64,000 bases of DNA, taken from positions 62,001 to 126,000 of the forward strand of contig JALJCQ010000031.1 of the NCBI GenBank assembly GCA_023091665.1, in the 5' to 3' direction. This DNA comes from Pythium myriotylum. Its lineage: Eukaryota; Oomycota; Peronosporomycetes; Pythiales; Pythiaceae. The first letter of the stretch is position 1, and each line of letters starts with the position of its first letter. Positions 63,215 through 64,000 of this stretch are shown one piece after another. Below the pieces are notes generated by a model. That model had not been told where the DNA came from, made no database searches, and saw only the letters and a list, made by a program, of their open reading frames with translations. A program made the position numbers and the translations under genes.

Positions 63215-64000
63215 ATGCGCGCACTCGCTCTTCTCGCGACGGCTGCGAGCGTGGCCTCGGCCGACGACTTTATCCAGTCGACGTACAAAGGAACTCAGGG
63301 GCTCCATGAGCTCGCCAAGAAGGCGGGCAAGTACATGGGCACGGCCACGGACCGCAACCCAGGCGACACTTTCTACACGAAAGCGCTCGAAAACAGCGCC
63401 GACTGGGGCTTCCTCACGCCTGGTAACGCGATGAAATGGGACTCAACCGAGTACTCGCAGAACTCGTTTCAGTGGGCCAACGGAGACGCGACGGTCGCTC
63501 TCGCCAAGAGCTTCAATGCCAAGCTGCGCTGCCACACGCTCACGTGGCACTCCCAGACGCCTCAGTGGGTGCAGAGCCTTGGAAAGGCCGAGATGCTCAA
63601 GGCGCTTGAGAACCACATCACCCAAGTGATGACCCACTTTGGTGCGAACTGCACGCACTGGGACGTGTTGAACGAGGCGCTAAACGAGGACGGCACGTAC
63701 CGCCAGTCGTTCTGGTACAAGACCACCGGCACCGAGTACATCACGACAGCGTTTAAGACGGCTTCTGCTGTCAAGGCCAAGCTCGGGCTGCCTTCGCTGC
63801 TGTTCTACAACGATTACAACACGGACCACGTCAATGCTAAGTCAACAGGCGTGATCAACAACATTGTCAATCTACTCCAGAAGGAGAAAATTGAGATCAA
63901 CGGCGTGGGCTTCCAGGCCCACTTGACAGCGGGTCAAGTCGGATCGGTTGCTGACCAGGTCAAGAACATGAAGCGCTTCACGGACCTCGGCCTTAAGGTC
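63215..64000 (+). CDS. GH10 endo-1,4-beta-xylanase, copy E (partial, runs off window)
   Basis: This is an open frame of 262 codons to the window edge. It has a shorter signal peptide (MRALALLATAASVASA) and then the GH10 barrel: RCHTLTWHSQTPQW, acid/base Glu154 in HWDVLNEALNEDG, and FQAHLTAGQV. The nucleophile Glu lies beyond the edge. It resembles copy D more than A-C (KTTGTEYITTAFKTA, NTDHVNAKSTGVINNIV). It is the most diverged near the N terminus (EYSQNSFQWANGDATVALAK). Confidence 0.94.
   Translation, partial: MRALALLATAASVASADDFIQSTYKGTQGLHELAKKAGKYMGTATDRNPGDTFYTKALENSADWGFLTPGNAMKWDSTEYSQNSFQWANGDATVALAKSFNAKLRCHTLTWHSQTPQWVQSLGKAEMLKALENHITQVMTHFGANCTHWDVLNEALNEDGTYRQSFWYKTTGTEYITTAFKTASAVKAKLGLPSLLFYNDYNTDHVNAKSTGVINNIVNLLQKEKIEINGVGFQAHLTAGQVGSVADQVKNMKRFTDLGLKV

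Overview
The window looks like nuclear DNA of an oomycete (Stramenopila). The supporting evidence is: short GT-AG introns of 64-79 nt; single-exon secreted enzymes with signal peptides; the oomycete-type initiator element (YCAYTYY followed by CAATTT-like sequence) 30-70 nt upstream of most secreted-protein genes; and conserved eukaryotic housekeeping genes beside GC-rich secreted hydrolases. I cannot name the species. The combination of GH10 and GH11 xylanases with feruloyl-esterase-like genes would suit a species living on grass or other feruloylated-xylan tissue, which is inference.

Layout. Bases 1-9,310 form a compact conserved block: COP9 signalosome subunit 2 (partial, -), an Sft2-type Golgi protein (+), a membrane-anchored monoglyceride-lipase-like hydrolase (-), the SUMO E1 subunit Aos1/SAE1 (+), and a 1,591-residue IQ-repeat / zinc-finger protein (+). 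From 9.4 kb to the right edge the window is a gene-sparse, repeat-rich island of secreted proteins: a papain-like protease, two GH11 xylanases plus a probable GH11 relic, five GH10 xylanases (the last cut by the window end), two CE1/feruloyl-esterase-like hydrolases, two secreted intradiol ring-cleavage dioxygenases, two identical CAP proteins in an inverted pair, and an endonuclease/exonuclease/phosphatase protein fused to a jacalin-like lectin domain. Together these could cut the xylan backbone, release ester-linked ferulate-type phenolics and open aromatic rings outside the cell. Most families occur as duplicates with signs of segmental duplication and gene conversion.

Mobile DNA fills 30.9-47.9 kb. 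A Mutator-like element (30,932-42,205, 10-bp target duplication CCTTTACAGT) carries a decayed transposase on the minus strand and, converging on it, a JmjC/cupin-like ORF on the plus strand, an arrangement like the two-gene MuDR element. A 6,476-bp Ty3/gypsy chromodomain element (302-bp LTRs, target duplication ACCAC) sits inside the transposase coding sequence. It has intact gag and pol frames but appears to lack the whole integrase catalytic core, and its gag/pol overlap has two in-frame GGGAAAC slippery sites. A third insertion with a LINE-like tail and 14-bp target duplications also interrupts the transposase. LINE reverse transcriptase/RNase H remnants follow (43.1-47.9 kb). A separate 1,247-bp non-autonomous element with 220-bp terminal inverted repeats and a 10-bp target duplication lies at 52,241-53,487.

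No tRNA, rRNA or CRISPR array was recognised. Intron positions, starts and family assignments were read by eye; no database search or folding was run.
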